Of a stretch of DNA of 64,000 nt, positions 7,820 to 16,466 are shown one piece after another (position 1 is the first letter of the stretch; every line of letters begins with the position of its first letter). The stretch lies in assembly GCF_033954455.1 (NCBI RefSeq), contig NZ_CP121473.1, positions 558,001-622,000 of the forward strand, given 5' to 3'. A program made the translations under genes and the position numbers. This stretch comes from Thiorhodovibrio litoralis. Lineage in GTDB: Bacteria; Pseudomonadota; Gammaproteobacteria; Chromatiales; Chromatiaceae. The notes below the pieces were generated by a model. The model worked only from the letters and a program-made list of their open reading frames with translations. It made no database searches and had not been told where the DNA came from.

Positions 7820-10340
7820 TCCCGCCCGTGCGCTCCTGTCTGATCGGGCGGCTTTGCTCGCCCTGATTCTTTGGACTGGCCTTCTCGGCTGCGGCCAAGG
7901 TGCGAATGCTCAGTCTACTGGCGCCCAAAACAACGGATCTCAGAACACGGGCACCCAGACCGATCAGAACAATCTGACCGGACAACAAGCCAGTCCGCAG
8001 CAGGGTGCGACGGATGTGGTCCCCCCCGCCCCAGGTGTCGAAGTCTCGACCGATGCACAGACCGTCGAATTATCAAGCGAGGCAGCGGACGTCAAAGTTC
8101 GCGAGCAGAGGTCGGGGGTGGAAGTGCGCAATGCCCCGGACACCGAGGTGCGCTACACCCCACAACCGGGGCAGGACCTGCCGGAACTACCAGCCGGGGC
8201 AGTGCGGGCAGCCCAACCCATCTACTCCGCCGGCCGCCGCGCCGAGCCAGCACTCTGGGCACTGTTAAATGCGGGGCGTTACGACGAATTGCAGCGTGAC
8301 ATCGCCCGGCTGCGCAATGAGGACCCCAACTGGCAGCCCCCGACCGAGTTGCTATTCTGGCTGGACCATCACCTGGCCGAGCAGGCGAAACCCTCCGCCC
8401 CAGCCGTAGCTGGCGAGCCCGCCGCGCCGGCACGGCCCGATCCTTACGCCGAGGCACTGACCCGCGCCGGTCGCCAGCAAAGCCGCGGCCAGCCGGGAGC
8501 GGCACTCAACACCCTGAAGCCCTGGCTCAAGACGATGCAAGCGCGACGCGATGCCTCGGCCATGGCCCAGGTTGGCTGGGCGCGGCTCGCACTGGATCAG
8601 CCACAGCAGGCACTGGCCGCCTTCCAGCAAGCCTTGCGCTGGCGCGGAAGCAGCGAGGCGGCCAAAGGCGAACTGCTGGCGCTCTCCGCCCTAGGCGAGC
8701 CCGATCCGCTTTTGGCCCAGGCTGAGACCAGCACGCAACGCTGGCCCGCGCTGCGCAAGTCGGCAGCTGGCGCCCTGCGCGCGCTGGCGGTGCGAGAACA
8801 TCAGCAAGGCGATTATCAAGCGGCGGGACGCCTGTTGAGCGCGGCCCAAGAACTCTCGCCCGCAGATCGCGACACCCAGATGCTCACCGGCTGGAACGAC
8901 TTCAAGCTCGGCGACTATCGGCGAGCGACCGACACCTTCCAGGCGCTCTACCAAGCCGAGCCGGACAAGCCAAGTGCCGAGGGTCTGCTACAGAGCCTCG
9001 AGAAGCTTGGCGACCGAGGCGAACTGCGCGCGCTGGCACAAGCCCCTGGCCCACTGCGGGATCTGTGGCGTCGTGAACAGGCCCAAACCCGCTTTGACCA
9101 GAGCCAGTTCCTGCGCGCCTACCGGCTCGACCCGAGCCTGAATCCGGCGCTTGAGAACATCGAAAGCCCGGCACTGGCGCTCGGACTCGGCTGGCGCAGC
9201 CGCAGCGGCGATCCGGGCCTGAGCCGCCTGGATGAGCGCACCGAGCCACTGCTGCTGGCCAGCGGCTGGCTAGGTGAAGTCGGCCTGTCCTTGGCTGTCG
9301 AGCGCATCTCGCTGGATGCCGGCAAGCCGGATGCCGACGCGCTGCTCGGCTCCTGGCCATCGCGCAGCGCGCAGCAACAATCCTTGGGCCAGTTTTCAGA
9401 GTGGCAAGCCGCGCGCCGCGACAACCAGGTCGAGGGCGGCCTGAGCTGGATGCTGAGCCTGAACGATCAGCGCCTGCAACTGGGGGACTGGCAACTCGTT
9501 GCCGCCATCGGCCAGACACCGACCGAAGGGGCACTACCGGCGGGCTGGCAGGGTCTGCTCGGCGTCGAGCGGCGCCAGTCGAACTTCGCCTGGACGGCCA
9601 CCTTCGAGCATCTCCCGCTGCGCGAATCCCTACTGTCCTACACCGGCATGGTTGATCCTGTCACCGGCAATGCCTGGGGGCGGGTGTCGCGCACCGGTGT
9701 CTCTCTCGACGGCTGGATGTTGCTCAATCCCGATTGGACCCTGAGCGGTCTGCTGCGGGCGCATGCCTATCGTGGCACCGACGTGGAGGACAATTTCGGC
9801 ATTGAGGCTGGCCTGTCACTCGGGCGCAACCTGAATCACCCGGACTTCGCCTACTTGACCCTGGGGCCGGCCCTGGAATACCGGCACTTCGAGCGCAACC
9901 TCAACCACTTCACCTGGGGCCACGGCGGCTACTACAGCCCCGACCTCGACCTCGGCGTGATGCTGGCGCTCGATTTTCAGACCCGCGAGGCCGCGCACTG
10001 GTTGGTACGCGGCTCCGCCCGCGCCGGCTGGCGCATGCAGAATGAAGCCGAAAGTCCCTGGTATCCACTCGGCCTGCCACAAAATGGACTCTCAGCAGGC
10101 TTGCTCGACCCAGGCATCAATGGAACCTATGCCGATTCGCGCAAACAGGGGTTGGGCGGCTCACTGCGCCTAGAGGGCGTAATGCGCCTCAGCTCATACT
10201 GGCAGCTCGGCGGAACCCTGTCAGCCGACTACAGCCCCCAGTTCGATGAATTCAGCGGCATGCTCTTCGTCCGCCGCCTTTTCAGTCCCAGACCGGCCGT
10301 CTTCAGCAGCGATCTGCTGTCCGAGAGCATTTCACCCTGA
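7809..10340 (+). CDS. bcsC: Cellulose export outer-membrane protein BcsC
   Basis: Outer-membrane exporter for cellulose: a periplasmic TPR superhelix followed by a beta-barrel. From ATG 7809 it is 843 residues; ATG 7776 in the same frame is an alternative, both inside the end of bcsZ. An N-terminal hydrophobic signal (LLALILWTGLLGCGQGANAQ) is followed by a Gln/Asn/Thr-rich low-complexity region, TPR-like helices over about residues 130-430 and the BCSC_C barrel from about 470 to the end. E. coli BcsC is about 1,150 residues, so this version is short, with fewer TPRs. The final strand is FSGMLFVRRLF. No bcsD, bcsQ, bcsE, bcsF or bcsG homologue is next to it. Confidence 0.93.
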   Translation: MGSDPARALLSDRAALLALILWTGLLGCGQGANAQSTGAQNNGSQNTGTQTDQNNLTGQQASPQQGATDVVPPAPGVEVSTDAQTVELSSEAADVKVREQRSGVEVRNAPDTEVRYTPQPGQDLPELPAGAVRAAQPIYSAGRRAEPALWALLNAGRYDELQRDIARLRNEDPNWQPPTELLFWLDHHLAEQAKPSAPAVAGEPAAPARPDPYAEALTRAGRQQSRGQPGAALNTLKPWLKTMQARRDASAMAQVGWARLALDQPQQALAAFQQALRWRGSSEAAKGELLALSALGEPDPLLAQAETSTQRWPALRKSAAGALRALAVREHQQGDYQAAGRLLSAAQELSPADRDTQMLTGWNDFKLGDYRRATDTFQALYQAEPDKPSAEGLLQSLEKLGDRGELRALAQAPGPLRDLWRREQAQTRFDQSQFLRAYRLDPSLNPALENIESPALALGLGWRSRSGDPGLSRLDERTEPLLLASGWLGEVGLSLAVERISLDAGKPDADALLGSWPSRSAQQQSLGQFSEWQAARRDNQVEGGLSWMLSLNDQRLQLGDWQLVAAIGQTPTEGALPAGWQGLLGVERRQSNFAWTATFEHLPLRESLLSYTGMVDPVTGNAWGRVSRTGVSLDGWMLLNPDWTLSGLLRAHAYRGTDVEDNFGIEAGLSLGRNLNHPDFAYLTLGPALEYRHFERNLNHFTWGHGGYYSPDLDLGVMLALDFQTREAAHWLVRGSARAGWRMQNEAESPWYPLGLPQNGLSAGLLDPGINGTYADSRKQGLGGSLRLEGVMRLSSYWQLGGTLSADYSPQFDEFSGMLFVRRLFSPRPAVFSSDLLSESISP

Positions 10341-10470
10341 TTCGGGTTTTGTCTAGCTAACGCTCATGGTCCCGGCCAGCCCGGAGAATGAATCCATGAC
10401 ATACACGGTGAAGGGAGCGAAGAGACCGCGTTTCGCGAATCATCTTCGCTGAGCCTGATTCGCCTGAAGT

Positions 10471-10507
10471 ACACCACCCTGCCGGCTTTGCACCGGCAAG
10501 ATGGTGT
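10471..10507. terminator. Imperfect stem-loop between bcsC and the small-peptide gene
   Basis: Arms at 10471-10485 and 10493-10507 can pair over 15 positions with two mismatches around a 7-nt loop. It lies 3' of the minus-strand peptide gene that stops at 10526, and about 130 nt after bcsC. No T-run follows on either strand, so it is terminator-like or an mRNA 3'-end stabiliser at best. Confidence 0.4.
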
Positions 10508-10525
10508 TGAACTCGATCAGACAGC

Positions 10526-10690
10526 TCAGGCGACGGCTTTGGCAGGGATGCTCACAGCGGCGGATTTATCGCCGTCCTTTTTGCCGCCACAGCTTTTGCC
10601 GTCGCCAGCCGTAGCGGTTCCCAGAGCGCCAAAGGCAAGGATCAGGCCGAATGCCAGGGTGCCGAGCAGGTTCATGTTGCGCGTCTTCAT
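10526..10690 (-). CDS. Small exported peptide, 54 residues, function unknown
   Basis: A short ORF with a strong ribosome site (GGAGGA, 6 nt before the ATG at 10690). It encodes MKTRNMNLLG, a hydrophobic segment LAFGLILAFGALG and a signal-peptidase-like TATAG end. The predicted mature peptide is only about 25-30 residues, rich in Lys, Asp and Gly with a single Cys (GDGKSCGGKKDGDKS). This looks like an exported small peptide. The composition is reminiscent of the Cys/Gly/Lys-rich mature part of bufferin or HvfA-type precursors, but there is one Cys instead of repeats and no DUF692/DUF2063 maturation genes nearby, so I do not assign it to them. A longer start at 10738 has no ribosome site. Confidence 0.6.
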   Translation of the reverse strand: MKTRNMNLLGTLAFGLILAFGALGTATAGDGKSCGGKKDGDKSAAVSIPAKAVA

Positions 10691-10751
10691 CAGTGATTCC
10701 TCCGTCCGAAGCAGGATAAGCCAAAGGCTGTATTTCAAGAGTCTCTAAAGA

Positions 10752-10768
10752 GCGGATTGCGAATCCGC
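10752..10768. promoter_or_regulatory. Perfect palindrome upstream of the small-peptide gene
   Basis: GCGGATT-GCG-AATCCGC is a perfect 7-bp inverted repeat with a 3-bp spacer, 62-78 bp upstream of the peptide start on the minus strand. The position would suit a repressor or activator site for that gene. No regulator can be named. Confidence 0.35.
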
Positions 10769-10839
10769 AACCGCCTCGAAACTATAGCTATGGCCTGCGG
10801 CGAGATTTCCAAGACCTTCGTCCACCAAGACAGCGGCGT

Positions 10840-10862
10840 TATACTTTGGCAAAACTTGCCAA
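10840..10862 (+). promoter_or_regulatory. parDE promoter -10 box and operator palindrome
   Basis: A TATACT -10 box at 10840-10845 directly abuts a perfect inverted repeat, TTGGCAA-AAC-TTGCCAA (10846-10862), 16 bp before the antitoxin ATG. Ribbon-helix-helix antitoxins commonly repress their own operon from such a site, so this is very probably the ParD operator. The -35 element is weak. Confidence 0.65.
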
Positions 10863-10878
10863 TCGGGAGCGGGCAACC

Positions 10879-11121
10879 ATGGCGACAATCAACATTTCCC
10901 TTTCGGATGATCTGCGCGACTTTGTCAACGAGCAGGTCGTGGCGTCAAGCTATACCAGCACCAGTGAATACCTCCGCCAGCTGATCCGTGAGCACCGCGA
11001 AGTGGTGAGATTTCGCACCCTGATCGACGATGGTGCCAGCTCGCCGATAGAAGGCCAGTTTGACAAGGGGTATTTCGACGATCTGCGGAGCCGTGCCAAG
11101 CACCGAACGACTGCTACCTGA
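10879..11121 (+). CDS. parD: ParD-like ribbon-helix-helix antitoxin
   Basis: An 80-residue antitoxin. The N-terminal part (MATINISLSDDLRDFVNEQV) is the RHH strand and first helix that binds DNA as a dimer; the segment SYTSTSEYLRQLIREH is the conserved second helix. The C-terminal half should wrap the toxin. I chose ATG 10879 because GGGAG lies 9 nt upstream and the protein then starts exactly like other ParD proteins; a start at 10846 would lie inside the operator palindrome. The toxin gene begins 12 nt after the stop. Confidence 0.88.
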   Translation: MATINISLSDDLRDFVNEQVVASSYTSTSEYLRQLIREHREVVRFRTLIDDGASSPIEGQFDKGYFDDLRSRAKHRTTAT

Positions 11122-11133
11122 TCGGCAGGCCTG

Positions 11134-11469
11134 ATGGCTAAGCCCGTTATCCGCCGCGAGCGCTCAAGCAAAGATCTGGAGGAAGCGGCTGATTTTCATT
11201 TTGCCCAGGGCGGCGAGGCTCTGGAGTTGAGGTTTATCGATGCCATCGAGCGAACTCTGCAACTGATTGCCGAACGGCCCGCGATCGGCTCCCTCCGATA
11301 CGCCCACCCGCTGCAACGCAGCGGTCTGCGATGCTTCCAAGTCAGGCGATTCCCGTACGTAGTCTTCTATGTCGATCTACCGGATCGGGTCGATGTGTTA
11401 CGTGTCCTCCACCGCCGTCGCGATATTCCGGCGATCTTGCAGAGTGATCGTGGAGATGGCGCCCCTTGA
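11134..11469 (+). CDS. parE: ParE/RelE-family toxin
   Basis: A 111-residue ParE-like toxin, predicted from the family to poison DNA gyrase or otherwise block growth, neutralised by the upstream ParD. Family features: N-terminal helices with FHFAQGGEALELRFIDAIERT, then AERPAIGSLRYAH, and the C-terminal strands RCFQVRRFPYVVFYVD and VDVLRVLHRRRDIP. The conserved RRFPYxxFY and LHxRRD segments are intact, so the module looks functional. The 12-nt gap to parD suggests a single transcript. The target cannot be told from sequence. Confidence 0.88.
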   Translation: MAKPVIRRERSSKDLEEAADFHFAQGGEALELRFIDAIERTLQLIAERPAIGSLRYAHPLQRSGLRCFQVRRFPYVVFYVDLPDRVDVLRVLHRRRDIPAILQSDRGDGAP

Positions 11470-11489
11470 GGAAAAATAGAACGGGAAGC

Positions 11490-12407
11490 TTACGATTTCC
11501 GATCTGGTTGCTCGAGGGCATAGCGATTGCGCCCCTGCGATTTGGCCAGGTAAAGCTGTTTGTCGGCGGCGGCGGTGAGTTGCTCGGGTTGCAGACTCTG
11601 GGTGCAGTAGCAGCTGACCAGGCCGAGGCTGACGGTGACATGGGGGGCGGTGGGCGAGGTCTCGTGCGGGATTTTGAGTGCGATGACGTTGGTGCGGATG
11701 CGCTCGGCGATGGCTTTGACATCTTCGAGCGCGCCGGTGTCGGGCAGGATGCAGGCAAACTCCTCGCCACCGTAGCGGGCGGCCAGATCGGTGGCGCGCA
11801 ACAAGGAGCCATGTATGGAGCAGGCGATGGCGCGCAGGCAGTCGTCGCCGCGTAGATGGCCGTAGGTGTCGTTGTAGAGCTTGAAGTGGTCGATGTCGAG
11901 CATGATGACCGTAAGCGGCTCGTGGCTGCGCAGGTGGCGCTGCACTTCACGCTCCAGCACTTCGTCGAAGCGCCGGCGGTTGGCCAGGCCGGTCAGGCCG
12001 TCGGTGGTGGCGAGCTCCGTCAGGCGGTCGCGCGCGCGCTTGAGCTCGATGTGATTGCCGACCCGCATGCGCACGATCTGGGGGTTAATCGGCTTGGTGA
12101 TGTAGTCCACAGCACCCAGCGCCAGGCCGCGCGTCTCGGTCTCGATATCGTCGCGCCCGGTGATGAAGATGACTGGAATATCGGCGGTGTGAGGCTCGGT
12201 TTTCAGGCGCGCGCAGATCTCGAAGCCGTCCATGCCGGGCAGCATAATATCGAGCAAGATCAGGTCGGGGTTGGTGCTGGCGGCCAACTCCAGTGCTTTG
12301 GCGCCGTCGGTGGCGAAGAGCACTTCATGGTCGTCCATGAATATCTTGGCAATCAGCTCGATGTTGATGGTCTCATCATCGACGATCAGAATCCGTGGCT
12401 GGTTCAT
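11490..12407 (-). CDS. Response regulator diguanylate cyclase (REC-GGDEF)
   Basis: A 305-residue cytoplasmic response regulator with cyclase output. Residues 1-120 form a receiver domain with acidic pair D10-D11, phospho-acceptor D53 in LLDIMLPGMDG and the conserved Lys in TKP (K106). A short linker leads to a GGDEF domain starting at TDGLTGLANRR. The active site is GGEEF (213-217), a functional variant, and an RxxD inhibitory site (R204-D207) sits five residues before it, so it should make c-di-GMP with product feedback. It is the last gene of a minus-strand group with two hybrid kinases, 99 nt downstream of the nearer one. The likely partner is that phosphorelay and the likely effector is the PilZ domain of the nearby BcsA; both links are inference. 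Confidence 0.95.
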   Translation of the reverse strand: MNQPRILIVDDETINIELIAKIFMDDHEVLFATDGAKALELAASTNPDLILLDIMLPGMDGFEICARLKTEPHTADIPVIFITGRDDIETETRGLALGAVDYITKPINPQIVRMRVGNHIELKRARDRLTELATTDGLTGLANRRRFDEVLEREVQRHLRSHEPLTVIMLDIDHFKLYNDTYGHLRGDDCLRAIACSIHGSLLRATDLAARYGGEEFACILPDTGALEDVKAIAERIRTNVIALKIPHETSPTAPHVTVSLGLVSCYCTQSLQPEQLTAAADKQLYLAKSQGRNRYALEQPDRKS

Positions 12408-12506
12408 GCGCGTGTGGTCGGGTGATTGGAGGGCGATTGGGTGGCGATGACCACAGTCTAAATCGAAGCCTAAGTAGAAACCGGAGGAGATGACTGGCCC
12501 TAACCC

Positions 12507-15500
12507 TCAATTAGGAGCAGGAGCGGGAACCTGAGCAGACACAGAAGCAGAAGCCGTCCTCAACTGTTCCACGATAGCACCGAGGTGCTTGCTCGCATTA
12601 GGGAAGTCCAGTCTGGCGAGCGCGGCGGCCAGCGCCTCAATGTCCGGGGAGCTGATGCGCGCTTCCAGGGATTGTCGCAGGTTCTGAAAGTCTAGGCGCG
12701 CATCAACAGCATTTATGTCTAGCTTGTCACGCAAATGTTGCAGGGCTTCGTCGAGGTCTGTTTGAGACAGCTTCGCGACATCGCTCGCCGGATCGGGCGC
12801 GGCGGCGGGAATGCGGACCTCCCCGAGCAGTTGGCGGGCAGCGCTCAGCGCGGCGGGCAGCAGGGTTTCCAGGTGCGCAAGAGCGCTGGCGAGTGACGCG
12901 GGTAAATTGGACGCAAGCGGCTGGGCATTCGAGCTCTCCGGGAGCGATTGGGCCGTGGCTTCGATGGCGGCTTCCAGCTCGCGCGCCGCGCGGGCGAGTG
13001 ACTCCAAGGCCAGGGTCGCGGCGGAACCTTTGAGCGAATGCGCCCGCAGCCGCGCCTGCGCCCAGTGCCCGTCTTGCAGGTGTGCGCGCAGCTCTGGAAC
13101 CAAGTCCGCAAACTCGGCAACGAAGGTATCGATCAGCTTGACCAGCAGGGCGAGGTCGTCGTTGCAGCGGTGCAGCGCGGCGGCGATCTCAAAGGGCGGA
13201 CAGTCACGCAGCGGCGGAGGGCCGGCTGAGTTATCCGCGCTTGCATGCCCGGCTTCGCGGGTCATCGGCCAACCCGTCGGCTGTCCGGTCGCCCGCTCCA
13301 CCGGCCAATCCGTCGCCCCGGCGCTGGCCAACTCCGCGCGCAGCCAGCGTGCCAGGGTGGCAACCAGCTTGTCCAGGTCAATCGGCTTGGTGAGATGCGC
13401 GTCCATCCCGGCGGCCAGGCTCTTGGCCTCATCACCGCGCAGCGCATGCGCTGTCATCGCGATGATGGGGAGATGCGACTGGTCGGCTTGGCGCTCTTCC
13501 CAGGCGCGAATGCGTCGGGTGGCGGTGAGGCCATCCATGCCCGGCATCTGGATGTCCATCAGCACCAGGTCGAAGGGCTCTGCGGTGACGCGGGCGACCG
13601 CGGCTTCTCCGCTGTCGGCGGTCGCGATGCTCGCCCCGAAGGGTCGCAGCAACTCCTCAATCAGCACCCGATTCACCCGGTTGTCATCGGCCACCAGCAG
13701 CCGGCGACCCTGCAGGTCGAGCGTTGGCGCTTCGGCGGGGACTGGCTCGTGATCGGTTGCGGAATCCGCGACCCGTTCGAACGCTAGAGCGAAGCCGAAG
13801 GTGCTGCCTTGCCCCAACTCGCTCCTGACCCAGAGTGTGCCGCCCATCCGTTCGACCAGCTCCCGGCTGATGGCCAGCCCGAGTCCGGTGCCGCCATAAC
13901 GGCGGGTGATTGAACTGTCGCCTTGGGCGAAAGGTTCGAACAGCCGCGCCATCTGCTCCTCGCTCATGCCGACGCCGGTATCTCTCACCTCGAAGTCCAG
14001 CGTGATTGTGTCAGGCTGCTCCGGGGGGGGCTCGTCCTCTTTTGGCGCAGCGGCAGGCGCGACACGCAGTACCACCTGACCCTGCGTGGTGAATTTAATC
14101 GCGTTGTTGATCAGGTTGATCAGCACCTGCCCGAGGCGCAAGCGGTCGCCCTGGAGTTGGTTGGGCAGGTCGGGAGCTAGCTCCAAGCGCAGGGCGACGC
14201 CCTTCTCCTGTGCCTTGACGCCCAGGAGACGTTCAATCTGGGTGAGTGCCGGGCGCAGGTGGAAGGGCGCGTGTTCGAGCACCAGCTTGTTCGCTTCAAT
14301 TTTCGAGAAGTCCAGAATATCGTCGATGATCAGCAGCAGGCTTTGGGCGGCTGTCTGGATTTCGTTTAGGTAGTTGCGCTGATGGTCGGTCAGCTCGGTA
14401 CGCAGTGTCAGGTGTGTCATACCAAGGACGGCATTCATCGGCGTGCGGATTTCGTGGCTCATGTTGGCGAGGAACTGGCTCTTGGCGCGATTGGCCGCCT
14501 CGGCACGCTCGGCCATGGTCATCGCCTCCTGACTGGATGCGCGCAGGGCACGGTTGGCCCGCTCCAGCTCCTGGCGGGAGGCTTCGATCACGGCTTCCGC
14601 GCGCTTGCGCTCGCCGACATCCTCAAACACCGCGATGCCACCTGAGATGCGACCAGCGTCGTCGTATAGCGGCGCCACGCGCCCCGATAGCCACACCTCG
14701 GCCTCGCTGGTGGTGGCGCGATACAGCCCCTCGAACAGACCCTCCTCGCCGTTGAGTACGGCCTGCAATGCGGGAATCAGGCTCCGATCACGCAGCTTGC
14801 CGAGATCGAGACCGATCAGCCGCTCGCGCGTTGACTGGAGGATGGTGGCCAGGCGCTGGTTGCAGTCGAGCAGTTGCAGATCCTGATCGAACAGAAACAC
14901 GCCGGCCGGGGAGCGCTCGAACAGCAGCCGGTAGCGACGCTCGCTGGCGCGCAGAGCCAGCTCAGCCGCCCGGCGCGCGGAGATGTCGCGGGTGACACCG
15001 TAGTAGCCGCTGATCTGGCCCTGGTCATTGCGCATGGGCGCGACATTGATCTCAGTCCAGAGCCAGCCACCGTTCTTGCATTTCTGCTCCAGCTCATAGC
15101 ATTGGGTGCTGGTGGACTTGGCCTGGGATTCGCGCTCCAGACGCTGGGCGTTGGCCTGCTGGATCTGCTCAATGCCCTCGGGCTTGAGCAGGCTCCAGAC
15201 GGTCTGGCCAAGCACCTCCTCGCGCGGGAAGCCGCGCAGGCGCTCATCGGCCAGGCTGATGTAGGTGAAGCGCAGATCACTGTCGAGATGCCAGATGATG
15301 TCGCTTGAGTGCTCGGTGAGATGGCGGAATTTCTCCTCGCTTTGGCTCAGCTCGTGGCGAATTCGCGCACTCTCTGCCAGGCTCGCGCGCAGGCGGCGAT
15401 TGATGCGCCGGAACTGCCAGGTAATCGCGAAGCTGAGCAGGATGAGCACCAGCGCGCCGCCCATGGAAAGCCGCAGCCAGGCGGGCAGTGCGCCGCGTTC

Positions 15501-16466
15501 GGGCGCGCCATAGAGCATGTCCGCGACCGGAAAGTCGCGTTCCAGCATGCCAAGATCGGCATAGACGGCGGCGATGTGCTGCCAGCGACCGGGGTTCATA
15601 TAGCCGATCTCGACCAGATCGGCGCGAATCAGCTTGGCGGTCTGCTCGGCCTCGAAGGTCAGGAAGGCCCGGCTCGGTGGCGGGTCGCTGATGTCGCGCG
15701 CCAGAATGTCGTCTATGACCTCTTGGGGGTGAGCGAGCGCATAGGCCCAGCCGCGCAGACTGGCGTCGAGAAAGGCGGCGACCCGACTCGGATGCCGGTC
15801 CAGTTCCGCCTCGCTGGTGAAGAGATTGTCGCCGTAGAAGTCGATCCCGGCCGAGCGCGGCGAGTAGATGGAAAACGGCAGCTCGGCCTGTTGCAGAAAG
15901 AAAACTTCGTTGGTTGAGTAGGCAGAAATGGCCTGGGCGCGCCCGTCGATCAGATCGCGGAAGTCAAATTGGTGCTCGATGATATCGATGGTGTCGAGCG
16001 GCACGTCCTCGGCCGCCAGATAGGCGAGCAACTCCTCGGCCTGGCGCTCGATCATCACCGGTTTTCCGGCCAGATCATGGATGCTTTGCAGGTCGTTATC
16101 GCGCCGCGCGAGCAGCACCAACGGCGAGTGCTGAAAAATGGTCGCCAGCGCCACCACCGGCTGCCCGGCGGCGCGCGCAAGCAGCAGGCTGCTGGTGCCG
16201 ATGCCGAATTGCGCCCGACCGCTGACCACCTCGGCCACCACGTCGGTGTCGGGGCGGGCTTCGATCAACTCGACCTCCAGCCCGGCGTCACGATAGTAGC
16301 CCTGGGTCTGGGCGGCGTAGTAGCCGGCGAACTGGAAGGCGTGGGTCCATTTGAGCTGCACCCGCACCGGCTCGAGCGCGATGCCGGGGGCGGCGTCCAG
16401 CAGCAGGGCGGCGAGCAAGCCAACCAGCAGCCCGTGTTGGCGCATGCGGCGGCTGGTGATCTTCAT
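12507..16466 (-). CDS. Hybrid histidine kinase: NMT1/THI5-like sensor-PAS-PAS-HisKA-HATPase-REC-HPt
   Basis: A 1,319-residue membrane kinase. After a signal segment (1-30) comes a periplasmic domain like NMT1/THI5 or SsuA binding proteins (about 33-320: VRVQLKWTHAFQFAGYYAAQ, later GIGTSSLLLARAAG), a fold used for small-molecule binding. A transmembrane helix lies near 337-357, then two PAS domains with PAC ends (about 375-625), HisKA with phospho-His H671 in [11 protein letters not shown], an HATPase domain (GDRLRLGQVLINLINNAIKF; DTGVGM; GGTGLGLAIS), a REC domain with D971 and an HPt domain with H1143 in HSLKGSAATL. The domains for a full His-Asp-His relay are in one chain, which could end on the REC-GGDEF protein 99 nt downstream. 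Its ATG overlaps the stop of the preceding kinase gene by 4 nt. The ligand is unknown. Confidence 0.93.
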   Translation of the reverse strand: MKITSRRMRQHGLLVGLLAALLLDAAPGIALEPVRVQLKWTHAFQFAGYYAAQTQGYYRDAGLEVELIEARPDTDVVAEVVSGRAQFGIGTSSLLLARAAGQPVVALATIFQHSPLVLLARRDNDLQSIHDLAGKPVMIERQAEELLAYLAAEDVPLDTIDIIEHQFDFRDLIDGRAQAISAYSTNEVFFLQQAELPFSIYSPRSAGIDFYGDNLFTSEAELDRHPSRVAAFLDASLRGWAYALAHPQEVIDDILARDISDPPPSRAFLTFEAEQTAKLIRADLVEIGYMNPGRWQHIAAVYADLGMLERDFPVADMLYGAPERGALPAWLRLSMGGALVLILLSFAITWQFRRINRRLRASLAESARIRHELSQSEEKFRHLTEHSSDIIWHLDSDLRFTYISLADERLRGFPREEVLGQTVWSLLKPEGIEQIQQANAQRLERESQAKSTSTQCYELEQKCKNGGWLWTEINVAPMRNDQGQISGYYGVTRDISARRAAELALRASERRYRLLFERSPAGVFLFDQDLQLLDCNQRLATILQSTRERLIGLDLGKLRDRSLIPALQAVLNGEEGLFEGLYRATTSEAEVWLSGRVAPLYDDAGRISGGIAVFEDVGERKRAEAVIEASRQELERANRALRASSQEAMTMAERAEAANRAKSQFLANMSHEIRTPMNAVLGMTHLTLRTELTDHQRNYLNEIQTAAQSLLLIIDDILDFSKIEANKLVLEHAPFHLRPALTQIERLLGVKAQEKGVALRLELAPDLPNQLQGDRLRLGQVLINLINNAIKFTTQGQVVLRVAPAAAPKEDEPPPEQPDTITLDFEVRDTGVGMSEEQMARLFEPFAQGDSSITRRYGGTGLGLAISRELVERMGGTLWVRSELGQGSTFGFALAFERVADSATDHEPVPAEAPTLDLQGRRLLVADDNRVNRVLIEELLRPFGASIATADSGEAAVARVTAEPFDLVLMDIQMPGMDGLTATRRIRAWEERQADQSHLPIIAMTAHALRGDEAKSLAAGMDAHLTKPIDLDKLVATLARWLRAELASAGATDWPVERATGQPTGWPMTREAGHASADNSAGPPPLRDCPPFEIAAALHRCNDDLALLVKLIDTFVAEFADLVPELRAHLQDGHWAQARLRAHSLKGSAATLALESLARAARELEAAIEATAQSLPESSNAQPLASNLPASLASALAHLETLLPAALSAARQLLGEVRIPAAAPDPASDVAKLSQTDLDEALQHLRDKLDINAVDARLDFQNLRQSLEARISSPDIEALAAALARLDFPNASKHLGAIVEQLRTASASVSAQVPAPAPN

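Noticed and set aside
10526-10690. Classifying the small peptide as a bufferin/HvfA precursor
   Set aside because: Only one Cys, no EGKCG repeats and no maturation genes nearby.
10488-10748. Plus-strand ORF of 86 codons
   Set aside because: It is antisense to the small exported peptide gene, which has the ribosome site and signal peptide.
11466-12425. Plus-strand ORFs at 11466-11855 and 11856-12425
   Set aside because: Both are antisense to the REC-GGDEF gene with its intact motifs.
13245-13787. Long plus-strand ORF opposite the NMT1-type kinase gene (likewise 17669-18763 and 19082-20068 opposite the other kinase)
   Set aside because: They lie wholly antisense to conserved kinase domains, have no family resemblance and are explained by high GC.
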